NCBI RefSeq assembly: GCF_001484765.1
Contig: NZ_KQ947377.1
Coordinates: 186,001 to 250,000 of the forward strand
Direction of reading: 5' to 3'
Length of the DNA: 64,000 nt
Origin: Entomohabitans teleogrylli
Lineage (GTDB): Bacteria > Pseudomonadota > Gammaproteobacteria > Enterobacterales > Enterobacteriaceae
The first letter of the stretch is position 1. Each line of letters starts with the position of its first letter. The notes under the pieces were generated by a model. The model saw only the letters and a list, made by a program, of their open reading frames with translations, was not told where the DNA came from and made no database searches. Positions 1-11,981 of the stretch are shown piece by piece. Made by a program: the position numbers and the translations under genes.

Positions 1-1239
1 CGGCGCGATATCCACTACCTGATTCTGTAGCGAGCGCAGCCGCTGGTTGATCAGAATGTCGGTATCGCTGCGCGCATAGGTGGCGAACAGCTTCTGCAGT
101 TCAAGGTTCTTCTGCGCCACCAGCGCGTTGAACTCATCGCCGCTCAGGCCGTTCTCGCGGACATTCGCCAGCTCCCGGGCCACCATGGTGTAGTTGCCGG
201 CCAGCTTGTCATTTGGCGAATCCAGATTGATCCCGCACTGGGCGCGCAGGAACAGCACCCGGCAGTCAAAACCGAGGCCAATGTCTTTGGCATTATTTTT
301 ACTCAGGCTTTGCTGAATACGCCAGAACAGCGCTTCACGCGCCAGGTCGGCACGCCAGTAGCGCAGTAGCGCGGCGGATTCGCGAATCGGCTGCCAGGGG
401 TTATCCCACATAATCAACAGCCGATCCTGGCGAACCTTGTCGGTCATGATACTGACCGCTTCACGCTTCAGCGGTGCGATAGTCGGCACCGGCGCCGGCG
501 TCTCGCGTTTGCCTTTCAGTTCGCCAAACGCTTTATTGATTTGCTCCGATACGGCGCGGCTGTCCACATTGCCGACCACAATCAGCGTCATCGCGTCCGG
601 GGTATACCACTTGTGGTAGAAAGCGGCTAACTGTTGCGCATCCACCGGCTGTTTCAGCGCCAGCAACGGATCGTGTCCCAGCAGCGTAGAGCCCTTCAGG
701 CGATAGCGCCACCAGCCATCCCGCGGGTCCGTCGGCCAGGTCGGCACATCGTTTTGCGCCTGCAGCCCCTGGGCCACCGTCTCCTGAGTAATGGATAATT
801 TTCCGGCGCTGTTCGCCAGCCAGCCAAAGGCCTCTTTCAACAAATCGGCGCGATTGTTGGGCAGGCTGAGGCTGAACTGCGTGAAATCATAGGAAACTAT
901 TGCCGGCGGGTAAGCCCGCTGGGGATCGCTGCCCTGCTGCCAGAAGGCGCTGGTCTGGGCGGCGGAAAGGTTGGTTTGCATCAGCGCCAGATGCGGAATA
1001 AAGCGGCTGTAACCGCTTTGCTGGGCGCTTTCCGTCAGCGAACCGCTGTTCACTGTCAGACGAATCTCGATACGATCGCTGGGGCGTTGAGGCGTTGCCA
1101 GAACCTGCCACTGAAAACCATTCGGCAGGGTCCCCTGTTGCCAGGCCGGATCGGGCTGGAGCGCTTCTGCCTGCACGTTACTGACGACAATACCCATCAG
1201 TAAACCGCCAGCGAAAAGACGAATTGTTTTGCCCTGCAT
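1..1239 (-). CDS. yhjJ: M16-family peptidase homologue YhjJ, C-terminus cut off by window edge
   Basis: The frame is open from the ATG at 1239 down to base 1 (413 codons), so the C-terminal part lies outside the window. The N-terminus is a signal peptide ending near residue 24 (VSNVQAEA), so the product is exported to the periplasm. The body resembles insulinase-type M16 proteins, for example FYHKWYTPDAMTLIVVGNV, the usual end of the first M16 domain. The HxxEH zinc motif is not present; the equivalent place reads GYSRFIPHLALM, so catalytic activity is doubtful. This is also the state of E. coli YhjJ as I know it. Position next to dctA supports the name. Function is unknown. Confidence 0.85.
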   Translation of the reverse strand, partial: MQGKTIRLFAGGLLMGIVVSNVQAEALQPDPAWQQGTLPNGFQWQVLATPQRPSDRIEIRLTVNSGSLTESAQQSGYSRFIPHLALMQTNLSAAQTSAFWQQGSDPQRAYPPAIVSYDFTQFSLSLPNNRADLLKEAFGWLANSAGKLSITQETVAQGLQAQNDVPTWPTDPRDGWWRYRLKGSTLLGHDPLLALKQPVDAQQLAAFYHKWYTPDAMTLIVVGNVDSRAVSEQINKAFGELKGKRETPAPVPTIAPLKREAVSIMTDKVRQDRLLIMWDNPWQPIRESAALLRYWRADLAREALFWRIQQSLSKNNAKDIGLGFDCRVLFLRAQCGINLDSPNDKLAGNYTMVARELANVRENGLSGDEFNALVAQKNLELQKLFATYARSDTDILINQRLRSLQNQVVDIAP

Positions 1240-1272
1240 GTGAACCCCTGATCAACATTCCTGGTGAAATAC

Positions 1273-1333
1273 GATACCCGTGATACTTCAAACTGCATGC
1301 GCGTTTACAATACGCAAGTTATTCAGGGTATAC
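1273..1333. repeat. Palindromic intergenic repeat-like element
   Basis: Between yhjJ and dctA a stretch bounded by inverted ATACCC (1274-1279) and GGGTAT (1326-1331) encloses the phrase GTGATACTTCAAACTGCA and an inner GCGT/ACGC pair. The phrase resembles dispersed ATACCCGTCATACTTCAA-type repeats I know from intergenic regions of Yersinia, Serratia and relatives. The inverted ends are seen directly; membership of a repeat family is inferred, because no genome-wide count is possible here. Confidence 0.35.
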
Positions 1334-1447
1334 ACTGCGGCGCGCATAGGGCGCGGCGCAGATAACTTTTTTCTGTTTTCAGTTAGACCGCACGAAAAGA
1401 AAAAAGTCACGCCTTGAGGTGAAATTAAGGCTAATTATGCGCAGGAG

Positions 1448-1474
1448 CCCGCAGCCAGGGCAAGTGGCTGCGGG
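1448..1474 (-). terminator. Hairpin downstream of dctA
   Basis: A perfect 10-bp stem (CCCGCAGCCA / TGGCTGCGGG) with a 7-nt loop lies 13 bases past the dctA stop codon. On the minus strand no long T-run follows, so it may end transcription weakly or protect the 3' end of the mRNA. Confidence 0.5.
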
Positions 1475-1486
1475 AAATCAGAGAGT

Positions 1487-2854
<1,368 letters not shown>

Positions 2855-2874
2855 TTAAGGAAATATATATTCAT

Positions 2875-2893
2875 CACATTTGAAACAAATGTG
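2875..2893. promoter_or_regulatory. Palindrome in the dctA promoter region
   Basis: CACATTTG-AAA-CAAATGTG is a perfect 8-bp inverted repeat about 100 bases upstream of the dctA start. One arm reads AAATGTGAT on the minus strand, like half of a CRP site. The binding protein is not identifiable from sequence alone. Confidence 0.45.
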
Positions 2894-2894
2894 T

Positions 2895-2923
2895 TAAAAA
2901 AGTGAGCTGACTCGCACCAGCCC
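2895..2923 (-). terminator. Rho-independent terminator of pdeK
   Basis: Just past the pdeK stop the minus strand reads GGGCTG, an 8-nt loop, CAGCTC and then a run of T (2895-2901). The stem contains one G-U pair. Confidence 0.7.
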
Positions 2924-2924
2924 A

Positions 2925-4952
2925 TTACTTTTTTTCATAGTTTTTTACATCATCATCGCTATCAGGCGTCAAATAGCGCTGAGTGAACGCTTCCGGTGAC
3001 ATCGCCCGGGCAAACAGATAACCCTGAACGATTTCCACCCCGGCCTCGCGCAACCAGTTCAGTTGCGCTTCGGTTTCCACCCCTTCGGCGATCGCCTCCA
3101 GGTTCAGGTTACGCGCCATGGTGAGGATCAGCGACACGATACTGCCGTCCTCCGGCAGGCCGCTGACAAAGTTCTTGTCGATTTTCAGGATGTCCACCGG
3201 CACCGACTTCATGTGGTGCAATTGATGTAAGCTGGCATAGCCCATGCCAAAATCGTCCAGCGCGATACGCACCCCGGCGTGGCGCAGCGGCCGCAGAATG
3301 TTAACCGCCGCCTGCGGATCGTCAATACGCCGGCTTTCCGTCACTTCCAGTATCAGGCTGCCGGGCGCGATAGCATAGCGCTGCAACAACGTCATCAGCC
3401 GCTCCACCAGATCCGGCTGCACCAGTTGTAACGCGGAAATATTCACACTGACCGGAATCTCCACTCCCCGCCGCTGCCAGCTGGACAGCAGGCGAACCGC
3501 CGACTCCAGCACCCAGTTACCGACGGTGACCATCAGGCCGCAGGATTCAATACGATCAATCAACCCGTCAGGCAGCGTCCAGCTACCGTCCGGCTGCTGC
3601 TGACGCAGCAGTACCTCAACGCTGGCGACCCGCTCATCGCTCAGGCGAATTTGCGGCTGCAGCCAGAGTGCAAACTGCTCATTTTCCAGGGCCCCGAGAA
3701 TATCGTTCTCCTCCGTTAGCCGCTGTTGCGCCCGCACCATCTGCTCCGGATCGAAAAACTGAATCTGGTTTTTGCCCATCTGCCGGGCGGCAAAGGCGGC
3801 GGACACCGCGCGGCGCAGCAATTGCTCTGCGCGGATATCGGCGATGCGCATGGCGATCCCTACGCTGGCGCTGGGGCGCAGATAAATGGCGTTGAGCGGC
3901 AATTTTTCATTCACCGCCGCCAGCAACTGGCGGGCAAGCTGCATCGCCTGCCAGGGATCGGTGATCCCACGCGCCAGCACCGCAAAATCGTACAGATTGA
4001 CCTGAGCCAGCACCATGCCGGCCGGCAAGTGCTGTTGCAGGCGGGACACCAGCGTCAGTACCAGCGCCTCACGCTGCTCTTCATTCAGTACCCCGGCCGA
4101 TTCCTGTAGCGTTTCGCTGGCCAATACTATCATCGCCAGCGGCTTACCGGCCTGTAGATCCTGTTCCACCAGCGCCTGCAACAGGGCTTTGTTCGGCAAT
4201 TCCGACCCCGGGAAACGGGTGCTCAGACGGACCTGTTCATCCTGCTGACGCCTGACCGCCTGCTGGTTGCGGTTATAACTGCGCACCAGCAGGCCGATTT
4301 CATCATCGTGGTGCAACGCAGGGATCTTAAGCTGGTGCCCCACCGCATCCTGGGGAGAGATATCGTTCAGTTCCCGACCCATGCGGCGCAGCGGATGAAC
4401 AATCAGGCGATTAATACACCAGGTAATGCCCACCGTCAGCACCAGCACCAACAGCAGCCAGGCGGTGACCAGGGTGGAAATGGTGCTCAGAATCGTGCGA
4501 TACATGCGCCAGGAGTCCGCCTGCAGCACCAGATACGCCAGCGGCTGTGGATTGGCCGGGCGCTCCAGCGAATACAGCGGCAGAGAAATCTGCACCGGCA
4601 GTTCAAATATCCGCGCCATCAGCACCGGTACCGATCGCTCGGTGACAAAGCTGACGCGCAGCGCCTGAAACTGATTAGGCAACACCACATCAGCCCGGCT
4701 GAGAATGCCGGAGGGCTGGATTTGACTGAGGATCGCTTCGGCCTGGGGGATATCTGCTTTAAGAATGGCCGCCGACAGGGGGCGGCGCACGGAATGCGCG
4801 ATGCTTTCCATTTGCGTCGCGGTGGTATAACGACTCTGCTGCACGAAGTGAAAGAGCAAAACAACAATAAAAACCGCAACAAACACCATGACAACCGCAA
4901 ATACGGCTGCCATCTGTTTGATCGTTAACGAACGACTGACTCGCAAATTCAC
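2925..4952 (-). CDS. pdeK: c-di-GMP phosphodiesterase PdeK (HAMP-GGDEF-EAL)
   Basis: Membrane-bound c-di-GMP phosphodiesterase, formerly yhjK, 675 residues. The N-terminus has a membrane helix (about residues 12-38), a periplasmic loop, a second helix near 160-180 and a HAMP-like segment. The middle GGDEF domain is degenerate: the signature position reads ARGIT, so it should not make c-di-GMP. The EAL domain is well kept: E446-V-L replaces EAL, followed by [29 protein letters not shown] and QGYLF, which supply the metal and substrate residues. It lies directly downstream of bcsC in the same direction, so it may lower the c-di-GMP that activates BcsA; that link is inferred from position. Confidence 0.93.
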   Translation of the reverse strand: MNLRVSRSLTIKQMAAVFAVVMVFVAVFIVVLLFHFVQQSRYTTATQMESIAHSVRRPLSAAILKADIPQAEAILSQIQPSGILSRADVVLPNQFQALRVSFVTERSVPVLMARIFELPVQISLPLYSLERPANPQPLAYLVLQADSWRMYRTILSTISTLVTAWLLLVLVLTVGITWCINRLIVHPLRRMGRELNDISPQDAVGHQLKIPALHHDDEIGLLVRSYNRNQQAVRRQQDEQVRLSTRFPGSELPNKALLQALVEQDLQAGKPLAMIVLASETLQESAGVLNEEQREALVLTLVSRLQQHLPAGMVLAQVNLYDFAVLARGITDPWQAMQLARQLLAAVNEKLPLNAIYLRPSASVGIAMRIADIRAEQLLRRAVSAAFAARQMGKNQIQFFDPEQMVRAQQRLTEENDILGALENEQFALWLQPQIRLSDERVASVEVLLRQQQPDGSWTLPDGLIDRIESCGLMVTVGNWVLESAVRLLSSWQRRGVEIPVSVNISALQLVQPDLVERLMTLLQRYAIAPGSLILEVTESRRIDDPQAAVNILRPLRHAGVRIALDDFGMGYASLHQLHHMKSVPVDILKIDKNFVSGLPEDGSIVSLILTMARNLNLEAIAEGVETEAQLNWLREAGVEIVQGYLFARAMSPEAFTQRYLTPDSDDDVKNYEKK

Positions 4953-5064
4953 TCTCCGTCAGAATAGCTGCATTCCGCTGCGCGGCGATCCGCCGGCCCC
5001 GTGGGCAGGAGTATACTGTATTGCGACCCTTTGTAGACTTATTCACACCGGGATTACAGATAAT

Positions 5065-8000
5065 TTACCAGTCTGCATACGGCACCAGCGGCTGCGGCGG
5101 CATGTCCATATCTCCCTGCCATCCCCCTAACGAATAACGCACAAAGACCAGCGCATGACTCGGGGCATAATCCTTCGCCTGTTGAATATCGATCCCCGCG
5201 CCAATCGACCAGTGCGAAGTCAGGCGGCGTTCAATTAACGCCCGGGCGGTATAACCGGTTCCGGACGACGAGCTGCCGGTCTCTATCGCGTACTTGTCGG
5301 TATATCCCTGGCCGTCGGGAATCAGGCTGGAGATCGGATAACGCCGCTGGTCATTGGTCTTCGAGTGCGACCAGGATACCGAGCCTCCTAACTCCCAGGA
5401 CCAGTTTTCGGTACGCTGACGCCAGATAACCGGCACCGCGAACGACAGGTATTGCTGCGGGCTGTAATATCCTCCCTGACCGAGGGTATAGGTGCTCAGA
5501 TCTTTATCGTAGTGCCAGATCATATTGCTCAACCCGACGGTCAGGCGGCGGTTGTCTTCGTTAATCAGCTTATAGTAGTAACCGGTCATCCAGCGCACCC
5601 GCCAGTTATCCGCCACATTTTTGCCGGTCAGCGTGTCGGCGCTCAGGCTCGACCAGACCCCGTGGGCGCCTCCCTTGTCATAGCTCATGCTGACGCCGGC
5701 CCCGGTGGCGCGCACCCCGCCCCACACGGTATTGGTGTTCGGATCGCGCTGGCCGCCAAACGACAGCACTGAACTGGAGATCGGCCTGCGATGGGCGTTA
5801 AGCGTATAGCCTATCGGTCCCAGATCGTCGCTGTAACTCAGCCCGCCGACCACATCCACCACATCGAACCCCATGGGGGTAGTACCCAGATCCATTTGCC
5901 AGGTGTCGTTACGCCAGCCCGCTGCGATACTGGCCCCGGCGGCACGCTGTTTATTGCTGCCGCTACAGCCGTGCTCATAACAGGTGCCCCATTTTTCGCT
6001 GTACTCGCCGCTGCTGAAGGTGCCGGCATCCATATTCACCACATCGGTGCGGAAAAACATTTTGCCGTCGCTGAGCGGCGCGTCCACCTGCAGCATCGTG
6101 GTATGCGCTTTGAGATCGGAATACCCCGGGGTGCCGCTGGAACCCCAGTAATCGTGATCGAGAGTTACAGTGACATCCTGCTGGCGGTACAGGTCGGCTG
6201 CGTCGCTGCGCACGCCGCGCTTCAGCCAGTCATCAGCCGCATTGTTGCGGGTCAGACGGGTGAATTCATCATTGTTCTGTGGACGCCGATCGGTAATGTC
6301 GGACGCCACCATCGCATCCCGCCAGGTGCCCAGCGCCTGCTGCGGTTGACCATCCGCAGCCTGAAATCGCGCCGCGTCGCGCAGCACCAGGGCATTTTCC
6401 ATCGACGGCGGCTGTGACGTCGCCTGCGGCACAATCTGGCTATAGATACGCCGCGCCTGGCCATTATCCCCCAGCGCCGCGCTGGCGTTAGCCACCCGTC
6501 GCAGAGTATTCGCCGACAGCGCCTCCGCCGCCTGTTGCTGATTGAACTGCGCCAACTGACGGCGCGCCCCGTCTTTGTCGCCGCGGGCGATCAGCGTTTC
6601 GGTCATTCCGAGCAGCGCATCGCTATTCTCCGGGTCCCGGGACAGCACCTTCTGATAGCTTGCCACCGCGCCGTCATAATCCCCGCGCTGAGTAGCCCAG
6701 TCCGCCAGAGTTAAATCAATGCGGTCCGACGCCGGCTGCTGCTGTAATAGCGCAATCGCCGCGACCTCCTGACCACTGTCGCGCAACTGGTTGGCGCGCG
6801 CCATCACCTGATTCAGCTCCAGACGCTGTGCCAGTTCGCGGATATTGTCGGTCCACTGGCCACGCGGCAGGGCATTCAGGGAGGAGAGCGATTCGGCATC
6901 CCGATCGGTACCGGACAGGTAGAGCGCGCGGGCATAGACCAGATCCGCATCGCCGGGGTGGCGGCGCGCCAGCTCGCTGAAAGCGCTGTCGCCCCGGGCC
7001 TGTTGCCCGGAGGCGGCCAGATCTTTCGCCAGCCGGTATGTCGTCCAGATACTATCGGGATCCTGTTGTAAACGACGCTGATGCACAACCGCGGCCTCAT
7101 GCCAGCGACCTTCGTTTTCCAGCGCCGCGGCCTGTTTTTCCAGGCGCTCATCCGTCAGGCTGCGCTCAATATCGTCAATACTTTTACGCTGACGGGCGCT
7201 GAGCGTATCCAGAAAAGCCTGCGCCTGCTCCGGCGACTGGCGACGATAGATATTCGCCAGCCCGCGCACCGCATTACTGTTGCCGGAATCCATACGCAGC
7301 GCCTGGCGGTAATAGCGCTCCGCCGCCGCATCGTCCTTATTGGCCACCGCGACATCCCCCAGCCCCAGAACTGCATAGCTGTCGCTGGGATCGACGCGCC
7401 GGGCCTGTTGGAATTTACGCTGCGCCAGCGCGTTATCATTGGCTTTCAGCGCCGCATCGCCCTGGTCGATCAACAGCCAGTAACGGTTGGTTTGCAGCAG
7501 GCTTTCCCACTTACCGCGGTCGCTGCCCTGCGGGTCCATCGCGATCGCCTTTTCAAACTGCCGCACCGCCAGCGCCCGGTTGCCCTGGCGGGAGTAGGCC
7601 TGGCCCAGCGCCCCCACCAGATCGCTGTCTTTTTGATCGCTGGTCAGCGCCCGCTTCAGGTCGCCAATCGCCCGGGCGCCGCCGCCCGCTTCGACAATCG
7701 CCAGTCCCTGCGCCCTGGCGCGGAAGGCCGGATCCGCCAGTTGTTTCTGCTGTTGCTCCAGCATAACTTTCGCCGCATTGACGCTCTCCCCTTCGCTGAA
7801 GGTTTGCAGGAAATTCTGCAGCGCCGTCACACTGGACTGGCTGACCGGCATTTTTTGAATTCGGGCATACCACATTTCCGACGCCTGCCCGCGGCCGGTG
7901 CTGGAGCGCGCCATCTGCTCCAGCACCGCAAAACCATCCTGCTCGCGGCCATCGTTAAACAACATTTGCGCCAGCGCCGCCTGCAACGCGTTATTGCCCG

Positions 8001-8538
8001 GCGTACGGGCGTTCATTTTCTGCAACTGGCTGAGCGCTTCGCTGTGATGGGCCGGCACTTTGGCCATCAACAGCCAGTATTCGATCCCGATATCTCCCTC
8101 GGGCGGTTCGCCGTTAAACAGTTTCTGATACGCGACAATCGCCTCTTCATTATGACCCGTGGTGGCCAGCAGGCGCGCCTGCTGCAGTTGCTGACGCCCT
8201 TCCGGGGAGGCCAGCATCATCGTGAGACGCGCATCCTGATAGGCGCTGGCGTTCGGGGAAAGTTTCGCCATCCGCTCCAGCAACTTACGGGCGCCATCGC
8301 TGTCCCCCTGGCGCAACAGATAGCGCATCCGGGCGGCGATGACATCCGGATCGTCCGGGGCTATCAGTTCCAGCCGGTACAGCGACTGGCGCACCAGGTC
8401 TTCACGATTTGTCGCTTCACCCAGCCGCACCTGCTGCAGAAGCTGCTGCTGGCCGGACGCTTCGGCGGCGAACGCCGATGGCATCCACGCTATACTGAGG
8501 GAAAGACTGAGTAGACTTATTGAGATTGTGTTGCGCAT
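5065..8538 (-). CDS. bcsC: Cellulose export outer-membrane protein BcsC
   Basis: Exports cellulose through the outer membrane. The 1157-residue protein has a signal peptide (residues 1-24, ending SAFA-A), a long periplasmic tetratricopeptide solenoid up to about residue 780, and a C-terminal beta-barrel of about 340 residues. The barrel shows alternating aromatic/polar strands such as [14 protein letters not shown] and ends in an aromatic residue (YADW). Length equals that of E. coli BcsC. The start overlaps the end of bcsZ by 22 bases, which indicates translational coupling. A barrel segment near residue 870 contains a Cys pair (CYEHGC). It is the last gene of bcsRQABZC. Confidence 0.97.
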   Translation of the reverse strand: MRNTISISLLSLSLSIAWMPSAFAAEASGQQQLLQQVRLGEATNREDLVRQSLYRLELIAPDDPDVIAARMRYLLRQGDSDGARKLLERMAKLSPNASAYQDARLTMMLASPEGRQQLQQARLLATTGHNEEAIVAYQKLFNGEPPEGDIGIEYWLLMAKVPAHHSEALSQLQKMNARTPGNNALQAALAQMLFNDGREQDGFAVLEQMARSSTGRGQASEMWYARIQKMPVSQSSVTALQNFLQTFSEGESVNAAKVMLEQQQKQLADPAFRARAQGLAIVEAGGGARAIGDLKRALTSDQKDSDLVGALGQAYSRQGNRALAVRQFEKAIAMDPQGSDRGKWESLLQTNRYWLLIDQGDAALKANDNALAQRKFQQARRVDPSDSYAVLGLGDVAVANKDDAAAERYYRQALRMDSGNSNAVRGLANIYRRQSPEQAQAFLDTLSARQRKSIDDIERSLTDERLEKQAAALENEGRWHEAAVVHQRRLQQDPDSIWTTYRLAKDLAASGQQARGDSAFSELARRHPGDADLVYARALYLSGTDRDAESLSSLNALPRGQWTDNIRELAQRLELNQVMARANQLRDSGQEVAAIALLQQQPASDRIDLTLADWATQRGDYDGAVASYQKVLSRDPENSDALLGMTETLIARGDKDGARRQLAQFNQQQAAEALSANTLRRVANASAALGDNGQARRIYSQIVPQATSQPPSMENALVLRDAARFQAADGQPQQALGTWRDAMVASDITDRRPQNNDEFTRLTRNNAADDWLKRGVRSDAADLYRQQDVTVTLDHDYWGSSGTPGYSDLKAHTTMLQVDAPLSDGKMFFRTDVVNMDAGTFSSGEYSEKWGTCYEHGCSGSNKQRAAGASIAAGWRNDTWQMDLGTTPMGFDVVDVVGGLSYSDDLGPIGYTLNAHRRPISSSVLSFGGQRDPNTNTVWGGVRATGAGVSMSYDKGGAHGVWSSLSADTLTGKNVADNWRVRWMTGYYYKLINEDNRRLTVGLSNMIWHYDKDLSTYTLGQGGYYSPQQYLSFAVPVIWRQRTENWSWELGGSVSWSHSKTNDQRRYPISSLIPDGQGYTDKYAIETGSSSSGTGYTARALIERRLTSHWSIGAGIDIQQAKDYAPSHALVFVRYSLGGWQGDMDMPPQPLVPYADW

Positions 8539-9623
8539 AGCTGGCCCCAGTCAGGGACTAATTCGCCCTGAGACGTAAAGCGAAAACGCTGCTGATCCCA
8601 TCCCTGGCCATACAGAGTTAAAACAAAGTTGTAATAGGCGTCCTGCTGCGGATACTGATCCTTCACCCGCTGGCGCTGCACATACAGCGCCGGACTGTCC
8701 TGCAGAGCGGGCAACAGGGCGGCGGAAAAACCCACTGGCCCATCGTTGGTTAACGCGCCGCTCACCACCGCCGCCTGTTCCGGCGGCGCGCCGCGCTTCA
8801 CGGTAGCGTCAATCATCGGCTGGAAATGGTTCAGCAGGCGGGCTTTATCAGGATCGCGATCGCTCATCATACCGGCCCACAGATAGACCCGAATGGCGTT
8901 GTAGCTGCTTACCAGCGCCGGCTGCGCTTTCATCTGCCAGCCTTTGCCTTTGTTCCAGTTGACCCAGTCGGGGGAGAACCCTTTGGGAGAGGTTTCCAGT
9001 AACAGACGCAGCGTCGGACCACGCATTTTTGACCACGGCCCCGGGTAGCGCGCCGCCCGATCGATAAGCTGTAGCGGCAGATAGCTGGGGTTTAGCCGCC
9101 AGCTATCCTTTTGGGCAAATCCTACTTTGCCCGGCAGCAGCATTGGCCCCAGACCGGGGATCTGCGCCACTTCTTCTTTTGCGATACGCGCCAGGAGTTG
9201 TTCCCCCAGCGTACTGTAGCTGTCCTGCTCCCACAGCCGCCCGGCCTCCAGCAACGCCCAGGCTATCCACAGGTCGGAATCGGAGGCGGAGTTAGTGTCC
9301 AGCACCGTCCACTGATTATCCTCGCGACGCCCCCACAGCCAGGCCGGAAGCTGTTTACTTAAGTCGCCCTTCGCCAGATTGTTCTGGGTCCAGGCCAGTA
9401 TCCGGTCGAAGGCCGCCCGATCATTGGCCACCAGCGCGAAGAACAGCCCATAACTTTGCCCCTCGGAAGTGGTGATTTTGCGATCGTCGCTCGGATCGAC
9501 AACCCTTCCCCCTTCGCTGACAAACCCGCTTTTGAACTGTTCCCAGGCGGGCCAGCCGCAGTCGGCGCGGACGCCGACCGTTATGAGCATCGCCAGAACC
9601 GCCGTAGCGCCGCGCCAGTTCAT
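8517..9623 (-). CDS. bcsZ: Periplasmic endo-1,4-beta-glucanase BcsZ (GH8)
   Basis: Glycoside hydrolase family 8 cellulase that trims nascent cellulose in the periplasm. 368 residues with a signal peptide ending at about residue 20 (VGVRA-D). E54 in TTSEGQSYG matches the general acid of E. coli BcsZ (E55), and the segment [12 protein letters not shown] is typical of the family barrel. The ATG shares one base with the bcsB stop codon (TAATG at 9623), and its own end overlaps bcsC, so the three genes are translationally linked. Confidence 0.97.
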   Translation of the reverse strand: MNWRGATAVLAMLITVGVRADCGWPAWEQFKSGFVSEGGRVVDPSDDRKITTSEGQSYGLFFALVANDRAAFDRILAWTQNNLAKGDLSKQLPAWLWGRREDNQWTVLDTNSASDSDLWIAWALLEAGRLWEQDSYSTLGEQLLARIAKEEVAQIPGLGPMLLPGKVGFAQKDSWRLNPSYLPLQLIDRAARYPGPWSKMRGPTLRLLLETSPKGFSPDWVNWNKGKGWQMKAQPALVSSYNAIRVYLWAGMMSDRDPDKARLLNHFQPMIDATVKRGAPPEQAAVVSGALTNDGPVGFSAALLPALQDSPALYVQRQRVKDQYPQQDAYYNFVLTLYGQGWDQQRFRFTSQGELVPDWGQLCATQSQ

Positions 9624-11971
9624 TACTCATCCTCAGCGTGCAGGCGACGGCGACTCAGGATGCGCAGAATACGCCACAGCACCCAGGCCAGCAGTACTAC
9701 GCTGATTGCGGCAAACACCGCCAGCAGCACCGGATGGTTCGAAAGCGCAAACCACAGGCGTTCAAACCACGGCAGGTGCCCGACATAGTAAATATCCCCC
9801 ACCCGCAGCCCGGCGACACCGGATTCGCGAATCACCGCGACCGAACCATAGATAGCGGCGCGTTTCCCGGAATCATTAAGCGCATTGTTGAGTAATTCGT
9901 AGCCGCGCGGGCTGTCCGCCAGCAGAGCGACAACGCTACGCTGCTCGTGGTACGGCGACTGGAAGCCGACCACCGCCGCCATCGGCGCGCTGGAGGTTAC
10001 CGTTGTCTGGGCTTCCGCGGCGCGATCGTTCTCATCCGGCATAATCGTCGGCAGGGTCGTCTGGCGGACTGGGGTTTTCACCCAGCTCTTCGCGGCGTCG
10101 ACCAGCAGATTGATTTTTTTGTCGTCCTTCAACGGTTCCGGGATGTTGCCGATGATCATGATATCGGCGTCTTTACCTTTCATCTGCTCCGGGTTATCGG
10201 TCAGGTTGACGTTAAACGCCGCCAGACCGGTCTGGGCGCCGATAGTGCCCAGCGCATCAAGCAGCGCCATCACCTGCGCCGGCGCCGGCTGTTTCGCCAC
10301 CACCACCAGGGTTTCCGACAGATCGGCCATTCTGCTGAACGGGAAACCGGCATTGGCGAAGGTGCGCAGGTCCGGCATGGCGATGAAGTGATAATAACTG
10401 GAGAAATCAATCGTCGACGCATCATCAATCACCACCCGGTTCGGTACCGGCTGATAAGTAATACAGTTCTCGATCGATCCCCCGGGGATCGGGTTCATGT
10501 AGAAGAAGTCGAAGCGCAACTGGTTGGTCGCCCCCAGGCGCAGAGCGGGCAGCGAGACATCGTTATTGCCGTCCAGCAGCCCCTGCATCACCGGCAGACG
10601 CAGGAACAGTTTGTTCCCGCGGTCCTTTGGCAACAGCGGGAACGACTGCAGGAACTGGTTGTTCAGGCTGATGTCCATCCGCGAGCTGTCCTTCGCCGGC
10701 GGCGAGGTATAGCGATATTTGAGATCCATATCGATACCGTTGGTGCGCAGCAGGTACAGATCCGGCGGCAGGTTGAGCGTCACATTGACCGAAGCCGGCA
10801 CCAGGCCGGAAGACTGCAACTGCTCTTCATAGGTTTTCAGCTCGCCAAAGGTAACTGCCCGGTCAGTACGCACCCAGTTCGGCGCATCATAGGGTTTACG
10901 CGCCAGCAGCGGCGTCACATCATTGACCACCAGTTGACTACCGCGGAACAATATATTGCCTTTGGCAATCCCTTTTGCCGCCAGCACCAGGTCATTATCG
11001 TCACGGCCGAATACCACCAGCATTTTCACCCACGGTTTGTCGGGGTGGCTTATCATTTCAAGGGTCGGCGCCTGCACCGGCGGGTGCTCGCGCAGGAAGT
11101 CCGGACGTCGGTCGTTAGTGGCGAAAACAATACTATTCCGGTCCGGCAACTGATTGAACAGCACCGGGAAGTGCTGACCGCGCCACACCGCGCGGGAGCC
11201 AAACCACGAGGCGATAATCGCCGCGGCGCGCTGCTGCTCCAGATCCGGCGAGCCGGCGAACACCATGGGTAACTCCAGGCTTCGATCGTCCCTGGCGTCA
11301 AAGAAAGGCACCGGGAAATGGGACAGGTCGTTACGCACATCCAGGGTCTGGAAGGTTAAATCCAGGGCGCTACCGCGCCCTACGTCCAGCCACAGCGTGC
11401 TGTTGGCCGGATTTTCACAGATATCGCGATAGTGGCCGACGAACTCCAGCCGTACCCGGTTAAAATCGGTGATGTACAGCGGATCAATCGGCAACTGAGC
11501 GACCGTTTTATTCCCCAGTTGCTCCTTCGTGACCGGCAGCACGCCCATCAGTTCATCATTGAGATACACCTTCAGTTGCGATTGCACCGGAATCAACGCC
11601 GGCGACGGGGTGTACACCAGGTTGAGCAGGGCTTTGGTCACCACTTCATCGCTGCGCATGCCGAATTCCACAGAGGCATCCGGGTTGATGCCGCGCAGCA
11701 CCATGCTGCCTGGCGGCGGCGCGATTTGCGCGAAGTCCAGTTTCACATCCCGCGACGGCGTACCGGCAGCGAAGATCGGCGCATCGGCGCCCGTCACCCC
11801 GGGCAATACCGACCCAACAGGGACTTCGCCTTCGGTAGCGGCAGGCGCTGCCTGATTCTCCACTGGCGCGGCGGCGTCCGGCTGCGCCTGCGGAGCAGCC
11901 CAGGCCTGAATGAATGGAAAACTTGTTACCCCCAGAGCGGCGGCATATAACCAGGATATTTTTCTTTTCAT
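9623..11971 (-). CDS. bcsB: Cellulose synthase regulatory subunit BcsB
   Basis: Periplasmic subunit anchored by one C-terminal helix; it supports BcsA activity and guides the glucan through the periplasm. From the ATG at 11971 it has 782 residues, close to E. coli BcsB (779). The open frame extends 31 codons further upstream, but the start chosen gives a proper signal peptide ([14 protein letters not shown] to about residue 25). Carbohydrate-binding and flavodoxin-like repeats are visible as family-typical blocks ([34 protein letters not shown]). The anchor is [19 protein letters not shown], followed by an arginine-rich tail. Ten bases separate it from bcsA. Confidence 0.96.
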   Translation of the reverse strand: MKRKISWLYAAALGVTSFPFIQAWAAPQAQPDAAAPVENQAAPAATEGEVPVGSVLPGVTGADAPIFAAGTPSRDVKLDFAQIAPPPGSMVLRGINPDASVEFGMRSDEVVTKALLNLVYTPSPALIPVQSQLKVYLNDELMGVLPVTKEQLGNKTVAQLPIDPLYITDFNRVRLEFVGHYRDICENPANSTLWLDVGRGSALDLTFQTLDVRNDLSHFPVPFFDARDDRSLELPMVFAGSPDLEQQRAAAIIASWFGSRAVWRGQHFPVLFNQLPDRNSIVFATNDRRPDFLREHPPVQAPTLEMISHPDKPWVKMLVVFGRDDNDLVLAAKGIAKGNILFRGSQLVVNDVTPLLARKPYDAPNWVRTDRAVTFGELKTYEEQLQSSGLVPASVNVTLNLPPDLYLLRTNGIDMDLKYRYTSPPAKDSSRMDISLNNQFLQSFPLLPKDRGNKLFLRLPVMQGLLDGNNDVSLPALRLGATNQLRFDFFYMNPIPGGSIENCITYQPVPNRVVIDDASTIDFSSYYHFIAMPDLRTFANAGFPFSRMADLSETLVVVAKQPAPAQVMALLDALGTIGAQTGLAAFNVNLTDNPEQMKGKDADIMIIGNIPEPLKDDKKINLLVDAAKSWVKTPVRQTTLPTIMPDENDRAAEAQTTVTSSAPMAAVVGFQSPYHEQRSVVALLADSPRGYELLNNALNDSGKRAAIYGSVAVIRESGVAGLRVGDIYYVGHLPWFERLWFALSNHPVLLAVFAAISVVLLAWVLWRILRILSRRRLHAEDE

Positions 11972-11981
11972 CGCGTTTTCA

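Noticed and set aside
7081-8514. Long plus-strand open frame of 477 codons opposite bcsC
   Set aside because: It is the GC-rich antisense shadow of bcsC; composition is Arg/His/Gln-rich, it has no ribosome site, and bcsC on the other strand is certain.
9947-11272. Plus-strand open frame of 441 codons opposite bcsB
   Set aside because: Antisense shadow of bcsB with Arg/His/Gln-rich composition and no family pattern.
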